Shown here piece after piece: positions 1-12,043 of a stretch of DNA of 64,000 bases. Below the pieces are notes generated by a model. It did not search any database, was not told the DNA's origin, and was given only the letters and a program-made list of their open reading frames with translations. Every line of letters begins with the position of its first letter. Position 1 is the stretch's first letter. This stretch comes from Rotaria socialis (Eukaryota > Rotifera > Eurotatoria > Philodinida > Philodinidae): the NCBI GenBank assembly GCA_905331475.1, contig CAJNYU010003119.1, positions 62,327 through 126,326 of the forward strand, read 5' to 3'. The position numbers and the translations under genes are program-made.

Positions 1-86
1 TTATAAAAATGAAAATAAAAATATGAATTATTTAAAAAGATTGATATATTTGCTTTTAATGACATTTCTTCATTAAGTAATTTTTA

Positions 87-308
87 CTAACCATGAAAAT
101 AATTATTGAATCTTGTTATTATAATTTGAATTTGTTGTTCAAGAGAAAGTTTTCGAGTATTATTAAAATCTTCTAATAAAATATTCAAATTGCTATAATC
201 TTTTTCATTAGATTCGTTAGGAATTAGTTTTCAAATTCCATTAATTAGATTATGTTCAAGTTTAATTTGATGATTTTCATATTGATGAATACAATTATAA
301 CCAATGAC
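87..308 (-). pseudogene. Decayed coding fragment, family unknown
   Basis: On the minus strand about 73 codons read with normal amino-acid composition (charged, Asn/Ile/Leu-rich; for example RKLSLEQQIQIIITRFNNYF near the end) and end at a TAG. The frame is broken once, by a TGA in the context NGI-stop-KLIPNES. No start codon or clear splice acceptor is seen and no family is recognised. It could be one exon of a gene lying left of the window that carries a nonsense change, or a relic. In such AT-rich DNA a frame this long with one stop is suggestive, not conclusive. Confidence 0.3.
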
Positions 309-1586
309 TTTTTTTGTATTTATCTTGATTAAATATAATTTTTATGATAGAAAAATCTTTATTTTTTTTTTATATTTTTCTAAACATTCATAATCGACAT
401 TGTCATGATCTATAAATTTCAATAAAGACGATAATAAAAATTATAGATTATAAAAAAAGAAAAATGACAAACACTGTTGATAATTTTCTTCAAACAGATT
501 TCGAACTGCATCTGTTACTTCGTAATCGTTGCAGTAACACGATGCCATTAGTATATACACAAAAAGAAAATAAATCAAATCTTGAACTAGATAGATATAC
601 ATGCATCTATACATATATGTGTATTTATTGACCTTCGTCTAATACGCATTTTGATGTTTATTTGTCTTTTTCATTTTTTCACGTATTCCATATCGATAAA
701 ATACATTGAAAACAACGAGGAGAATAGTCACTGAATCAAACGAATACTTTTCCTTACATTTCACTGATAAAGAAAAAAAAATTCATTTTAAAATTTAAAA
801 AGAATTCATTGGATATGTTGCAGTAAAATAAATATCTTGTAAACTATATGTGATTTAATATAATTGTATCGTTGCATATTTTCGAACGGTCTGAACTGTT
901 TCCAATTCTTATCATTTTTTTATGAATAGAACCAGAAATGCGCACACGAGAAAGAATCTGACTCTTATTAGTCTAAAAATGTTTACTATCTTTATGTTGT
1001 CATTTGAATCGGAAATTAATTTTGATAAAAAAAATGTCGTCGGCCCATTCATAAGAGTTGACTTTGGGTAATGAAACTTTATAAAGATTTTACTAATATA
1101 CAGAGAGATTCATTATTTCTAAAACATCAGCTATATGTATGGAAAGTAACATAAGTCACTGAGTAAAGGAGAATTTGAATATCTACGCAGCGTTCTGATC
1201 AATAGCGCTAGCTTTTCTGGAAGATACAGAAGATTTTCAAATTCTTTTTTTCATTAAAAATCCTCCAAAAGATTTGACTTTGCACAATCATTATTCATTT
1301 TAACAAAGAAAGCGTGCTTTTTCTAATTTTTGAAGGCTACGAGTATTATGAAAGAAACATCCATCTCCCTCAACCCACGTGTTGATGTAAAAAAAGGCAC
1401 AATTATCATTGTTCATAAAGATTTATATAATAACTTTAGTTAAAAACTTTGCTTGTTTTAATGAAAGATATTGCTTCACTAAAATTTTGACGAATTATTA
1501 ATTCGTTATTTTTTTGTCAAGAATCTCGTTTGAAAGACTTTATTTGAAAATTATGAAAGTTTTTTATATCGAAAATCAATTAAAAA
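309..1586. other. Intergenic, no gene seen
   Basis: AT-rich DNA without coding-like frames, RNA genes or recognisable repeats. It holds the 3' flank of the progranulin gene, which ends at 1587. Confidence 0.5.
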
Positions 1587-4316
1587 TTAATAATTTTCAA
1601 CACAACCACCGGATTGAACATCACATCTGGATCCTCTCGGACAACAATGGCGACCATCTTCACAACATTGAGCCTATCGAATTAATTCAGTAAGTATAAT
1701 AAAAAAAAAGACATCAATTAAAACATACATCAGGAAAGCCACAACATGCGTATTCTCCATCAGCTGATCCATATGTTCTACAACATGTTTGATCATATGA
1801 ACAAGCAACCTCTGATGTTCCACATCGATTGTAATCATTATTTGGTGGTGCCTCTCGCACTAATATTAAGTTACTTAATTGACAAGAAAGTTGTTGCTCA
1901 TCACAAATATAACCGTTCGGACAACAAACTGCGCCGTTCGAACCACAACATACGCCCTAGTTTTTAATTTAATATAAGATTAATTTATTTCCAATAAAAA
2001 AAATAAAACATTTTTACTTTTGAATATGGACAACATGAATAAGTAATTTGATCATTTTCTTTATTAGGACAACATGTTGAATTCGGTGAACATATTGTTT
2101 TTCCATCAGGACATTGTTGATCTTTTAATGGAGATAATGGATAGAATCGTTGAATTGTGTTTTCTTTTTTTTTCAAAGCTACTAATTTTCGAGTAGATGG
2201 AATTATATCTGTTTTATTCAATGAATCGAAATGGCGAATACATCGTTTACTACTTTCATCACATGAATATCCATTTCCACAACAATGAATCTAACAAGAT
2301 TTAGTTTTAGTTTTAGTTCTAGTTTATAGGAATTCGACAAACTTTATCGGAACAACATGATGCTTGTGAATATGGACAACATCCATATGCACCTAAAACC
2401 AAAAAGTTGTTTTTCTTTTCTTTTTCTTCACAAAATTTCTTGTATGAAACGAACCATTTTTCAATTCACAACAAGTTGTTTCTTCAGGACAAAGTGATTT
2501 TTCATCTTTAATGAAATAAATAAATAAATAAAATTGTAAATTGTAAAGGAAAAACTAGACAAACCAGGACATTGAATTGTTGATATAGTTGATTGAACAT
2601 CTGAAAGAATTACATTTGATAAAATTGAATTTACAGATGATTGTTTTCGTAGAATTGGTATTGATCCAAATAATGTATGATCACATTTAAATATATGTAA
2701 ATCACATTTATAATGTTGTGGACAACAATGTATATGATCCGAACAACAAACCTTATTTTATATTGAAAATATTTATTCAAATTTATTTCATAAAAGTAAA
2801 CATACGGCATTTTCTACTGGACAACAACCCCATATTGACTCTGGTGACAAACAGCAAGTTGACGTTGATGGACACAGACCTTTTGTTTTTTTTTTGAAAA
2901 TTTTCTTATTTAATTAATTTATTATGATTAATTTATTCTCATAGTTACTTGTGCCATCAGGGCAAATTATTTGTGCATTTGGATTTGATGATGAAATTAA
3001 TTCATGCATATCTGTTTCCTTATCATCAATAACATCAACTAATTCTTCAAATAAAAACAAAAAAAAACGAATGTCTATTTATTACTTATGATGAACATGA
3101 AAACAAACTTTGTTTTCGAGGAAATGCTGGTGTTTTTGTAAACCAAGGAATTGAAATTTCTTGATTACATTGGCCTTTTTCCACGTCACAAGTATATCCA
3201 TGAGGACAACAATGAAGATGATCACCTATTACAATATAAAAATTATGATATAATCATTTATTTTCATTAATAACTTACTACAACAAACAGCGTCAGCTAA
3301 ACTTTCCCATAAATAATATTTTAGTTTTAAATAAACAATAATAAAATGAATTTACCTAATGGACAACAACCATATTCTCCTGATTCTAACTGACAACATG
3401 TTTGGCCTAAAATTATTTTCTGGTTGAATTCTTAGCGTTAAAAAAGAAGATAATCAAACCGTCAGGACATGCAGAGGAGCCTGAATTAATAAACAAAAAA
3501 GAAAATAAATTATTCAAAAAAGAAAACTTGAATAATAATACTTACCACCAGGACATGGAACACTAGTTAAATCATCAAACTTCTTTTTACATCGTGAGTG
3601 TTCAACATCACAATCATATCCTTGAGGGCAACAATGAAGATGATCGCCTGTAAATGAATTTTTCATTGGCTATCTCTCTGTTTTAGTTTTCACTTACTGC
3701 AACAAACAGCATCAACTGAAAAAAAGAGAAATAATTTTCAGTTAATAATTAAATAAACAAAAAGAAAAACGCTAACGATACCAATTGGGCAACAGCCATA
3801 TTTGCCAGATGATAATTGACAACAAGTATTGCCGTCAGGGCAAGAACTGCCATCTAGAAGAATTCAGTTTTTTTCAGTTTTTTTGTATTTTATTTAATAA
3901 AAGTAAACCTGGACATGGGACTGCACTGATTTGATTTTGTCGAACTTCTAATATGAAAGCAGGCTGAATAAATTAAATAAAATTAGATTGATGAATGAAA
4001 ATTTAAAAAAAAAGAAATAAACAAACAGAAATATCATTTGAATTTGAAGAGCATTGTCCAGTAGGCAAGCATGTTTGACCTTTTGAACAACAATGAAGGC
4101 CATCGTCACAACAAAGCCCATCTTCCATAGGACAACATGCCCATAAACCAGTGTCTGTTTGACAACATGTTTCTTTAGCAACACATGTTACCTGATGAAA
4201 AATTTATCTGATTTCATAGACTATCAATCTGAAATAAATGAACTTACATTAGTTGGACATCCATAAGAGCTGGCACCGACTCCAACTAGTAACGATAGTA
4301 AAAGAAATGATAACAT
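1587..4316 (-). CDS. GRN: Progranulin-like secreted protein with seven granulin modules
   Basis: Progranulin is a secreted, cysteine-rich growth and lysosomal factor that is cleaved into granulin peptides. Here the first exon (4248-4316) encodes a signal peptide, [20 protein letters not shown]. It is followed by small exons that together give about seven granulin modules with the family pattern of CC pairs (for example [16 protein letters not shown], then [19 protein letters not shown]). The last exon ends in [15 protein letters not shown] and a TAA at 1587-1589. Introns are short and often fall inside modules, so each module is split over two or three exons. Modules near the C-terminus are more diverged (one has YSCCPYSK followed by [14 protein letters not shown]). 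Spacers between modules are rich in Ser, Asp and Glu. Human progranulin has seven and a half modules, so the size fits. The exact exon borders of the middle modules were read by eye. Confidence 0.88.
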
Positions 4317-5284
4317 CGAATATGCTAACTAGAACAAAATAAAAACACAATGAAGAATACAAAGTCTTCTAGTCAGCATATTAATAGATAAGAATAAGAT
4401 AAGACATGTCGTCATGTGATGCACACATCTGCAATTTATCTTTTATCGTTTTGAAAAATGTTCGCACATAACCTGCAGGTAGTTTCGTAATTCATTAATC
4501 TATTAAATCACGATCAATAATGACATTTTTTCAACGAGTACTTTTTCTAGTACTAAAGTGCGAATCATATTTGAAATTTAAAAAATATAATATGATGATA
4601 GAGTAACAGTTCATCAATGAAAAACTCATGTGGGCATCATGATGAATGATTATTTGAGCATGTAGTTAAAGGAATATATTATCCATTTAATGATAGGTAA
4701 CGATAGAGGCCGCCTGTCGTTGTTACCAAACTTTTCAATTATATTAACCGAAACAATATTTATAGAAAGTGCCGTATTTATCAATTCGAAAACTAACCTC
4801 TCACTTTTTATTTCTATGTTTTTTCTCATATTCGACACTTGGATAACCTAAATATTTTTTAGTTTTTTTTGTTAAAACCTTAAAAATATTCTTCATCACT
4901 TAAATACATATACACGCTAAGTTAGTCCATAATCCATAAGCATATTTTTGTAATTCAATTTGTTTTCACAATATGGCATTGATAATAAAAATATATAAGT
5001 TAGTGATGACGATCAGTTACTTGTATCAAGTAAATGAATTGCATTTGTATGAACAAATGAAAGATTTTGTATTATCATGAAAATGTCTTCCATACCAAGT
5101 TGTTGTTGGTTTTCATTTAAAATTAAAATTATTATATAAATGTTTAGGATCTTTTAATATTAATATTTAATAATTTTCTAATAATATCTGGTGAATATGA
5201 ATTAATACAAAACTTTTCCATATGATAATTTAAATGTTTTGATCATGCATTATCATACAAAATATTTAAAATAATGATCGTTTC
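4317..5284. other. Intergenic, 5' flank of progranulin
   Basis: AT-rich, no convincing gene. A 62-codon minus frame at 4650-4838 has neither splice context nor family-like sequence. Confidence 0.4.
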
Positions 5285-5502
5285 TTGAATTATCAGTAAA
5301 TAAAAATAAATCAATATGACCAAAAATTATATCTGAAAAACGTGGATATTTATACAAACGAAATGATGTTGTTATTAGTGTTGCTGATGATAATAATATT
5401 AAAGTATTTAATGTAAATGTTAGTTCATTTGAAAAAACATATAATACTACTAACTATAATCTTACATATATGCATCTCAACGAACAAAATCATGAAAATT
5501 AA
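5285..5502 (+). pseudogene. Coding-like relic, possibly from a beta-propeller protein
   Basis: On the plus strand a frame with coding-like composition runs to a TAA at 5500-5502. It contains KRGYLYKRNDVVISVADD followed by NNIKVFN, which recalls a WD40 or similar blade (hydrophobic strand, Asp turn, IKVFN strand). It is interrupted by one TGA at 5317-5319 in the context NKSI-stop-PKII. No start, splice sites or neighbouring exons were found. It is best read as a leftover exon of a dead gene; the propeller link is a guess from one motif. Confidence 0.3.
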
Positions 5503-5855
5503 CCAAAACTGAAAACCGCAATGCTACGTATATATGTACTTCATGATGATCGAGCAATTTTAGGGGAAGAATAATGAAAAAAAGTAATTATCTCGAACTG
5601 TTACGCTCACATAATTGCTTAAAGAAGTATGATTAAAAAAATATTATTCGTGACATGTATGGGAATACATTAACATCCTTTGTGTTTGAATGACTGATCA
5701 CATGTTCAATCGTGACAATGCGCAACGTGTATCAATATTTATTCCATTCAAATGTCTAAAAACAATATGACGCATCTCTCGTCTAACTAGCGTCTAAACT
5801 ACACATTAGGGTGCAAACACACAAGAAAAGCGATTTATGTTAATTTTGTTTAAAG
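5503..5855. other. Intergenic, nothing recognised
   Basis: About 350 bp of AT-rich DNA between the relic and the hAT-like element. No gene, RNA or repeat recognised. Confidence 0.4.
5848..5855. repeat. Left target-site duplication of hAT-like MITE
   Basis: GTTTAAAG here matches GTTTTAAG at 6234-6241 in seven of eight bases and immediately borders the inverted repeats. An 8-bp duplication is the hallmark of the hAT superfamily. Confidence 0.6.
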
Positions 5856-6233
5856 TAGGGGTGTCGGCTTAGCATGAGTATTAGCGTTAATTAATACGAA
5901 TTCTAAAAGCATCACACCTAAGGAGAGCAGGATGGAGCAAAATAGTTGCAATAAAAAAGATGCGCAATGTGTACCTGCACAGAATAACTGTGCTCGCTTT
6001 ATTATGTTAGTGAAACATTTTTTAGATAAAAGAATTATATATGCATTAATTAGTCTTTGGCGCGTTAAAAATTGATATTTCTAAATTATGATATAAGCAT
6101 CGTTTTCTATGCAGGTGCACCTTGTGCATCTTTTTTGTCCAAATACTTTTGCTCCATCATGTTCTCCTGAGGTGTGACGTTTGTAGAATTAATATTAATT
6201 AATGCTAATACTTATGTTAAGCCGACACCCCTA
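5856..6233. mobile_element. hAT-like MITE, 378 bp
   Basis: The two ends are long imperfect inverted repeats of about 125 bp each, beginning TAGGGGTGTCGGCTTA, with a short AT-rich centre. The left arm includes GGATGGAGCAAAA and the right arm its complement TTTTGCTCCATCATG. There is no open frame for a transposase, so it must have been moved by an enzyme encoded elsewhere. The 8-bp flanking duplication (7/8) and the short GC-rich tip fit hAT elements. The arms have diverged by very roughly a fifth, so the insertion is not recent. Confidence 0.8.
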
Positions 6234-6241
6234 GTTTTAAG
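6234..6241. repeat. Right target-site duplication of hAT-like MITE
   Basis: GTTTTAAG, partner of the 8-mer at 5848-5855. Confidence 0.6.
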
Positions 6242-7783
6242 TTAACACTCGCTCACAGCGTCCTGAATAAGAATTTGGAGTGAAGTGCAATGTTGCACTT
6301 TGTTTCAAGAATCAATGTGCAGCGATTTGCAGTTGCAAAAAAGGTTCTAGAAAAAAATAGTAGGTTGTTTCGAATTCTAGACTTGTGTATTAAAATAAAA
6401 TAGCAAGGGTATTGGCAGTAGATGTACTGAAAATAACACCCCTGCCCATCCTCGCACAGGGATGACGGGATGTTTCTAAATCAGGTGAGGCTGAATGGAA
6501 GTTTTTTCGTTATCGCCAGTAAACTTTCTAGATACAACATTGACACTATAACTGAGTAATGTTCAGATAATAGCTGGTTTTAGGCTACTACTATTGTGCC
6601 TTGAAAGGGAATGCAATATTTCTCTCTTTTCTTTACATACGAACTCGAAAGACTAAAGCAAATCTATTCTTTTACAGGTTATATTACGTGAATATTTTTT
6701 GCCGAAGTCTTTTAATTATCAGAGCAGCATTTTTACTCGATCAAATTACCGAATGATAATATCAAAAAAGATAATATAGATGTTCAAAGCGTAGGCTTTT
6801 CCACTTGCGTATGCGTACACGATTCTGATGATCATGAAGTGAAGGATTGCATGATATTATAGTTGATTTTAATCATTAATTGATGAACTACGAAAGAAGT
6901 CGCTTACTTTGCTAGCATACATTTATGATTTTATTTTGAAGAAATTTCCCTATTATTGTACATTTGGAAGCTTTAAAAACTTTTATTTCTAAACTGTGAA
7001 AAAAGTTTATACTCCAAAACTTATATGAAATAAAGAAAATTAAAGATTAGCCGAGAAGAAAGCATGAAAATAAAAGTCCATATTTCTTGATTCTGTAAAT
7101 ATCGCATCACATTAGTTGTTATTCATCATTTAAATTTCTCGAAAATCTAAAAACAACAAAAACCTTTTCATAGTATCAGATAGAGATAATATTTTCTGAG
7201 TAGTCTGCAACGCAATAGGGTTTAAAAATATCTCGATTGTCACAATTCCGTAATTTTTTAACTACAGAACTAATTTTTGTCCGAAATGAGTAGGGAAAAT
7301 GCAATAAACAATTGTACTTAAAAAATGGATATAGTCCATTTCACATATTTCGATGCTTTTTTCAAGTATTCACAATCACAGTTGACGAGATTCTTTGATC
7401 ACATCATTCTTTTACTTTTTGTTAAATCTTTTAAGTCGAATTAAATTTGTTTTTAATGGGACGTGCTTGACACAAGTTTGGAGGATTACCTTGGCAAAAA
7501 ATGAATGATATTGTTTTCACGCTGAAATGTTCTCTGAAAGCATTTCTCAAATCAGCTTAAAAATAATAAGAGTCACTTTGTTAAGGTATTTTTCTTTAAA
7601 TCTTTAAGATATGCCGAATTTGCGAGTAGAATTTTTACCATTGGTAAGAATAACAAACAAAATGAATGTCAACAATGAACTAATTTCCGATGCATTATTA
7701 GATAAAAATCCGTATTTCTTTATTTTGTTGAAAAAAAAACAGAAACTTTTATACGAGAAGCATTTCTATTAAAACACTATCTA
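6242..7783. other. Intergenic, nothing recognised
   Basis: About 1.5 kb of AT-rich DNA with no long frame, RNA gene or clear repeat. Confidence 0.4.
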
Positions 7784-8730
7784 TCAATCTGGAGCTGATG
7801 ATGCTGTTGAAAATATGGATCCTCTCAATGAATCGATTTCGTTTATGTCTCTATGATCTTTAAAACTCATTCGAGTTTTATTCTTTTTTATGATAGCTCG
7901 GACAAATAATAATGTCATCAGTCCAATAAATATTATAGCCAAAGTAATAACGGCAAACATGATCTTTTGTGGAGACCAATTTGTCTTAGCAAATGTATCG
8001 TAAGAAAAATTCGATCGCTTGCTCGAAGAATCATTAAAACTGAAACGATTGTGAATCGAATAAACCGAAGATTGTATCAATGATTCGTACATGACAGGCG
8101 TTCTTTCAGTAACTTAGATTGTTACTAAATATGCTTTTTTTTTAAACTTTTCATTTTACTACAACTTACGTAGAGAAGGAAGCATCGTAGATGTCTTTTT
8201 CTAAATAAAATCTATGACAAAATGAAAAAAGAAAATTGAAATTTACTGGTGAGATTTTCGACGAGAAAGCATTGGCCGCATACTCAATGAATGGTGCTGC
8301 TTGATGTATTGTCTTGTTTACTATTTGAAAAATATTTGCAGCTTGTTGAGCCGTTTTCTGTATTTTGAATGCATTACGAGTTGTCAAGATCGTGTCTTTC
8401 ACTTTAATCTACCAGTAGGATTGATATTAAAGGAGAGGTTGTTTTTTCATGGCTGCAACATTTACCTTAGCTGAGCCTTGCCCAAACAACAGTTGTACTG
8501 TATTCATTGATGAATTTAATTCTTTTGGTTAATACAAAAAATATACTTGTTGTACTAGAAATATCATATTGGGCATAATCATGACTAAGTTCACTTGCTG
8601 TGTAAAATATAAGAAAAAATTTACATCGATTTCAGAAAAAAACAAACAATGTATTCTACAGTAATCACGCGCTGTTTTGAAATTGTAATAAAAAGAAAAG
8701 AAACCTCTCTTGAAATACTCTCGTCGATAC
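7784..8730 (-). CDS. Small single-pass membrane protein, unknown family
   Basis: No family is recognised. The clearest exon (7784-8113) encodes a Ser/Thr/Asn-rich extracellular-like part, one membrane segment (IMFAVITLAIIFIGLMTLLF, about 20 residues), then a basic KKNKTR stop-transfer and a short Ser-rich tail. Going upstream on the minus strand, compatible exons can be joined: one near 8168-8198 (KKTSTMLPSL), one near 8250-8408 (helical, Gln/Ala-rich, including KIQKTAQQAANIFQIVNKTI), one near 8466-8529 (MNTVQLLFGQGSAK) and one near 8555-8605. Phases agree across these joins. I could not place the start codon, so the 5' limit is approximate. The order of amphipathic helix, membrane span and basic tail suggests a type I surface protein or a membrane-anchored helical protein. 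Confidence 0.45.
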
Positions 8731-10291
8731 AATACTTAACACATAATACTAATCGCCATTGTTTGTATTCGAATCTACCCATAATATTCGTTGTGATCAT
8801 AGAAATCCGAATGTAAAGTCTTGTTTATAATTAATTTTTATTTCCAACACTTATTTCTAATATATATCATAATTACAAATTGAACTAATAAGGAAATATC
8901 CTTAACTGATTAAACACCTTTGCGTCGGAGCTAAACGCATCATATTAATTTGAATGAACTATGAATAATCTTAAAAGATGTCAAATTCCGATCTTATTAC
9001 TATCGGAAAACGACATTTCTAGGATATTTTTGTAATTTCATGCCAACGTTTTTATAAGAATTTTACAAAAATTGAATGATAGTTTTCATTCTAAAACTTT
9101 GTATAGAGATAAACCTGAAAACTAATAATAGTTTTTTCATTCTCTCTGGAAAGAAAATCAATCTATCAGCTGATCCTCATGGCAACAATATAAATGGTAC
9201 AGTTTAATTGAACTGTCTGTTATAAGATACAAATATTGAAGAAATCTCGAACTTTCACAACAAATTGTTCTAATTGACGTCTGCCTCTGTAGAAAATTTC
9301 AAGTTGAAGTTTGTCAAGTAGATTTTCAGCTGTTTTTATATAGGGGTGCAATAACGGTCACCTCTAAAATATACTAAAAACGTAGTATCTCCAAAGCGAT
9401 TAGGAATGATTGTTGGTCCTAAAATGACAGAAAGACCTTTAGATTAGATAACTGACTTGACTATTTTACTTATTTACTACTATTGTAAAATCATTGATTA
9501 TAAATTTATTAATAATACTGCCATATCAGGAAACTATCGAACAAACAGCTTAATTGTTTTTCGTTAATGCTATTTCTTGAAACATTTTCCTTTTTCATGG
9601 CAGCTTTTTGTCTACTAGAATGTTTTCATTCGATAATGTTACAACACCGAAAAAGCAAATAGAACATATTGATAGGCATAGAAATTCATTTAAATTTAAT
9701 AGAAAGTATCTTACGTGAAATATTAAATCCAAATAGATGTCTTTGCTTCTAAATCTTCTATTTTATGATAAGAAATCACTTCATAGGAAATTATCATTTA
9801 AAAGTTCTTTATTCATTATTTTACAGTATTTCTAACTATACGGCAAGTGATTACCTGTGATAAATAAATTAGATTATTAATACGCTCTACAGCTTTAATG
9901 ATATATTTGAAAATGAACAATTTACTCTTCTTGCAAAGATAAGTGATTGAGTGTTAATGTTTTTGCCATATCATTCGCATTTCTCATATTCTTAAATTTG
10001 TCAGTAAATTATGTTTTCTCCACTAAAACATCTTCCAATTCTTTACGTTTGTTTATCGAACTCGAATTCGTCTTGTTTTGTTTCTCTTTTCTGTTTCAAT
10101 TTTACTTAGATAGAAGATAACAACTCATCGTTATCATTATCCAGTAACTTGGCTCAGTTTTTCTTATCTTGAATATTAGCTATCATAAACAAACCAGAGT
10201 TATATTTTATTATATCCGTATATATTTTCTTCTTCACGGTTATTCTAACCAGTAACAAACTATTATCATCGAGCTAAGAAAAGTATCGACA
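8731..10291. other. Intergenic between membrane-protein gene and cathepsin
   Basis: About 1.5 kb, AT-rich. It holds the 5' flanks of two divergent genes. No further gene or repeat recognised. Confidence 0.4.
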
Positions 10292-11518
10292 ATGAAATCA
10301 TTTCTTGTCTTATGTGTTCTTATTATGAATGGATATTGTTTCCCTATGCTGGATATTCAATTGGATAATTCATGGTCCTTATTTAAAAGTGTTTTCAAAA
10401 AACAATATCTATCCAATGAAGAAGAAACAACTCGGTTTGTTTAAATATTTAAGTAAAAAAAATGAATTTGAGTATTGCCATAAATAGCCGTCAAATTTGG
10501 GAAGAAAATGTTGCACTCATTCGCAAACATAATCTTGAATCTGATTTAGGAATTCATTCATATACACTTGAAATGAATCAGTTTGGTGATATGGTATTTA
10601 GTTTTTATTTTTATTTTTTTATAATTAGAACTTTTTATTTGATACAAAAAGACAAATGAAGAGTTTCGAAACCAAATGAATGGCTTTAAAATGAATTTAA
10701 AAGGTACAATAAATCACGCTGATCATCATATATTTTCAGCACCATCGAATGTTGCTCTACCTGATAGTGTTGGTATGAACAAAAACAGTCGACCATAATT
10801 TATATATCATACTTACATTTATATTAAATAGATTGGCGCACAAAAGGTTATGTAACAAATATAAAAGATCAAGGTCAATGTGGTTCATGCTGGGCTTTTT
10901 CAACAACTGGTTCACTTGAAGGACAACATTTTGCTAAAACATCGAAACTTGTTTCACTTTCGGAACAGAATCTAGTTGATTGTTCATTGAATTTGGGATG
11001 TCATGGTGGTGTTATGGATATTGCTTTTCTCTATATAAAATCCAATGGTGGTATTGATACTGAATGGACTTATCCTTACGAAGCTCAACGTGATAAATGT
11101 CGTTTTGATCCAACGAATATCGGTGCCACTGATACGGTATCTATGAGTTGATGTTAATATGAAAATCTAAACGAATCAATTCATTTTTCTATAGGGTTTT
11201 GTTGAAATTAAAATGGGGAATGAGACAGATCTTCAAGCTGCCATTGCTACCATTGGTCCAATATCAGTAGCTATTGATGCTTCAAAGAGTTCATTTCAAT
11301 TTTATTCATCTGGCGTTTATGACGAGCCTCATTGTTCAACATATATACTCGATCATGGTGTTTTAGCTGTTGGATATGGTACCGTAAATTTACAAGATTA
11401 TTATATTGTTAAAAATTCATGGGGCACCAATTGGGGTAACCAAGGATATATTTGGATGAGTCGAAATAATCATAATCAATGTGGGATCGCAACAGTAGCA
11501 AGCTATCCACTTGTTTAA
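10292..11518 (+). CDS. Cathepsin L-like cysteine protease (papain family C1A)
   Basis: A lysosomal or secreted thiol endopeptidase made as a proenzyme. Five exons (10292-10434, 10488-10593, 10652-10772, 10832-11136, 11195-11518) give 332 residues, the normal cathepsin L length. Order: signal peptide [18 protein letters not shown]29 propeptide with the ERFNIN-type pattern and the MNQFGDM box (split between exons 2 and 3); mature enzyme starting near [13 protein letters not shown]. The catalytic set is intact: oxyanion Gln and nucleophile Cys in [11 protein letters not shown], His in [11 protein letters not shown], Asn in NSWGTNWG. The disulfide motif GCHGG is present. The ATG is the first in frame and directly precedes the signal peptide. 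The start, intron phases and stop are all consistent, so the gene looks functional. Confidence 0.93.
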
Positions 11519-11748
11519 ATGGATTGATGTATTTTTCTTTAAATTTATTATCAAATAAAAATTTTCTTGGTCAAATCATATCGACAGAGGATGCATCAGT
11601 ATCTTTCAATACTAACTATTACATTGATTTCTACAGGTCGAACTATAGTATTCATTGTAAGAATGTTGTAGTGCATCTAATCAAAATAATATTCCATCAG
11701 ACATTTGATATACGCAATTGTTTTGCTTACGTTAGATTTATTCATACA

Positions 11749-12043
11749 ATGTCAGGTAGTAACGGTAAAAAAGGCACATCTGTTGAACCTCGAGAAGACT
11801 TATCAGAAACAGCTAGTCTACAATGAGTAGCAGGAACGACAGCAACATTAACAGTAACAATTGGATGAACTAGTATAGCACCTGTTATGTCTCATACATG
11901 AAATCTTGCTCATTCCCATACAGATGTATCTGATCAACGTGTTCAAGAAGTATCTGGATCAAAATCTAATACAGCAACAGGTGATTTAGCTACAGTTCAT
12001 TATAATCAATGAACAAACGAACATGCTGCTGACAATTTTAAAG
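11749..12043 (+). pseudogene. About 100-codon relic interrupted only by TGA
   Basis: Downstream of the cathepsin gene one plus frame runs for about 98 codons, rich in Ser, Thr, Ala and His, with no TAA or TAG but four TGA codons (11824, 11866, 11899, 12010). Local readings are ETASLQ-stop-VAGTTATLTV, TIG-stop-TSIAPVMSHT, then stop-NLAHSHTDVSDQ, and NQ-stop-TNEHAADNF. It ends at AAA followed by GTAAAC, a plausible splice donor. All four breaks can be explained as CGA (Arg) or TGG (Trp) turned into TGA by one transition. The family is not recognised. It is most simply a decayed exon; translational recoding is possible but has no other support. Confidence 0.4.

Noticed and set aside
11749-12043. 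Selenoprotein or TGA-as-tryptophan reading
   Set aside because: No selenocysteine insertion element was recognised, four TGAs in 100 codons is too many, and neighbouring genes use TGA as an ordinary stop (Rho GAP, arfaptin).
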